Source: Cytophagales bacterium (GTDB lineage: Bacteria; Bacteroidota; Bacteroidia; Cytophagales; Spirosomataceae). Taken from it: a stretch of DNA of 64,000 nt. The notes beneath the pieces were generated by a model that did not search any database, was not told the DNA's origin, and worked only from the letters and a program-made list of their open reading frames with translations. Shown here piece after piece: positions 63,701-64,000 of this stretch (its first letter is position 1; the number at the start of each line of letters is the position of its first letter). A program made the translations under genes and the position numbers. The DNA is taken from positions 186,001-250,000 of the forward strand of contig JAAFJE010000002.1 in assembly GCA_013298025.1 (NCBI GenBank). The letters are read 5' to 3'.

Positions 63701-63748
63701 ACACCCCCCTAGATAAGAATCCGATCAGATCTTTATCTAGGGGGGTGT
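63701..63748. repeat. Perfect 16-bp inverted repeat with C6/G6 run
   Basis: ACACCCCCCTAGATAA (63701-63716) and TTATCTAGGGGGGTGT (63733-63748) pair without mismatch around a 16-nt loop. It could be a terminator for flanking genes or the end of a lost mobile element. The stretch from 63414 to 63859 otherwise holds only the two repeats listed above. Confidence 0.75.
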
Positions 63749-63859
63749 ATGAAAATCAAAATAAAGGTCTTATTCAACAGATTTACTTAAAACCTAACGT
63801 CCAAATTAGACCATGCCTTTTTATATGCAGAAATCAAAGGCAATAGACAATTATGTATC

Positions 63860-64000
63860 TCAATAATTTTTAGATACGTGAGTAGATGGATAAGTAAATC
63901 CAGTTTCGGAAAAGTATTTTTTGAATAAATATGCTGTTGGTCGCTTTTCAGTCAAATTATGGTAATATTTACCAACTTTCACATTAATGTATTTTCGATA
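63860..64000 (-). CDS. Possible C-terminal end of a gene running off the right edge
   Basis: Reading the minus strand from the window edge gives 46 residues and a stop at 63860-63862, with sequence YINVKVGKYYHNLTEKRPTA and FKKYFSETGFTYPS. No family is recognised. A second minus-strand frame (stop at 63787-63789, ending AYKKAWSNLDVRF) overlaps it and looks equally plausible. The true frame, or a frameshifted remnant, cannot be decided without sequence beyond the edge. Confidence 0.3.
   Translation of the reverse strand, partial: YRKYINVKVGKYYHNLTEKRPTAYLFKKYFSETGFTYPSTHVSKNY

Noticed and set aside
1-64000. tRNA or rRNA genes
   Set aside because: I looked for T-loop-like GGTTCGAATCC stretches and conserved rRNA blocks and found none with cloverleaf context.

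Overview
The window reads as chromosomal DNA of a Bacteroidota bacterium, most likely order Cytophagales (Spirosomataceae/Flectobacillus-like). The support is a SusC/SusD pair with an STN domain, an ECF sigma/FecR pair, a Nudix-type AraR, a PorE-like TPR/PD40/OmpA protein, few recognisable Shine-Dalgarno sequences and an AT-leaning base composition. I see no rRNA, tRNA or CRISPR array.

Layout. (1) 1-6087, minus strand: a compact exopolysaccharide operon. In order of transcription it encodes an O-antigen ligase/polymerase-like protein, a single-domain response regulator, a sugar transferase carrying a degenerate receiver domain, a short TolC-like protein and a Wzc-like chain-length protein cut by the window edge. 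(2) 6962-15404: housekeeping and mixed genes: queE, a PorE-like protein, an SDR with an ABM-fold partner, an NTF2-like protein, asnS, rpoN and a PAP2-like membrane protein. (3) 15543-44635: a complete arabinan/L-arabinose utilisation locus of about 29 kb. An ECF sigma factor and a FecR-type anti-sigma factor are divergent. They are followed by SusC with an STN domain, SusD, a large FG-GAP/ASPIC lipoprotein, GH51, GH43, AraR, AraB, AraA, GH51, GH43, AraD, a sodium:sugar symporter, GH43, a HAD phosphatase, a transaldolase-like enzyme and an aldose epimerase. (4) 44841-47556: a small membrane protein and an MMPL/RND exporter. (5) 47864-53760: an AT-rich accessory island with a possible immunity protein, a 5'-truncated RHS tip, a small membrane protein, an ISAs1 transposase remnant and three tandem leucine-rich-repeat genes separated by a two-hairpin repeat element. 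(6) 53859-61521: gatC and an operon-like cluster of transglutaminase/DUF2126, circularly permuted ATP-grasp/alpha-E and transglutaminase genes. (7) 61522-64000: repeat-rich DNA, an AAA/DUF4143 ATPase and an unresolved edge ORF.

How the genes work together. Secreted or surface GH43 and GH51 enzymes would cut arabinan. SusC/SusD import oligosaccharides, further hydrolases release L-arabinose, and the symporter takes it across the inner membrane. AraA, AraB and AraD then convert it to D-xylulose 5-phosphate, which the transaldolase-like enzyme can help return to glycolysis. A 15-bp palindrome recurs in front of the first GH51 gene, araR, araB and the ECF sigma gene. I propose it as the AraR operator, which would tie the surface-sensing sigma circuit to the intracellular arabinose sensor.

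Two classes of unexplained intergenic structure stand out. One is a family of long inverted repeats built from 7-8 bp units (GTGAGTTA, GTTGTGA), found in several gaps of the ara locus and elsewhere. The other is a mobile-looking double-hairpin element present seven times between 51.2 and 63.7 kb, in direct orientation on one side and inverted on the other.
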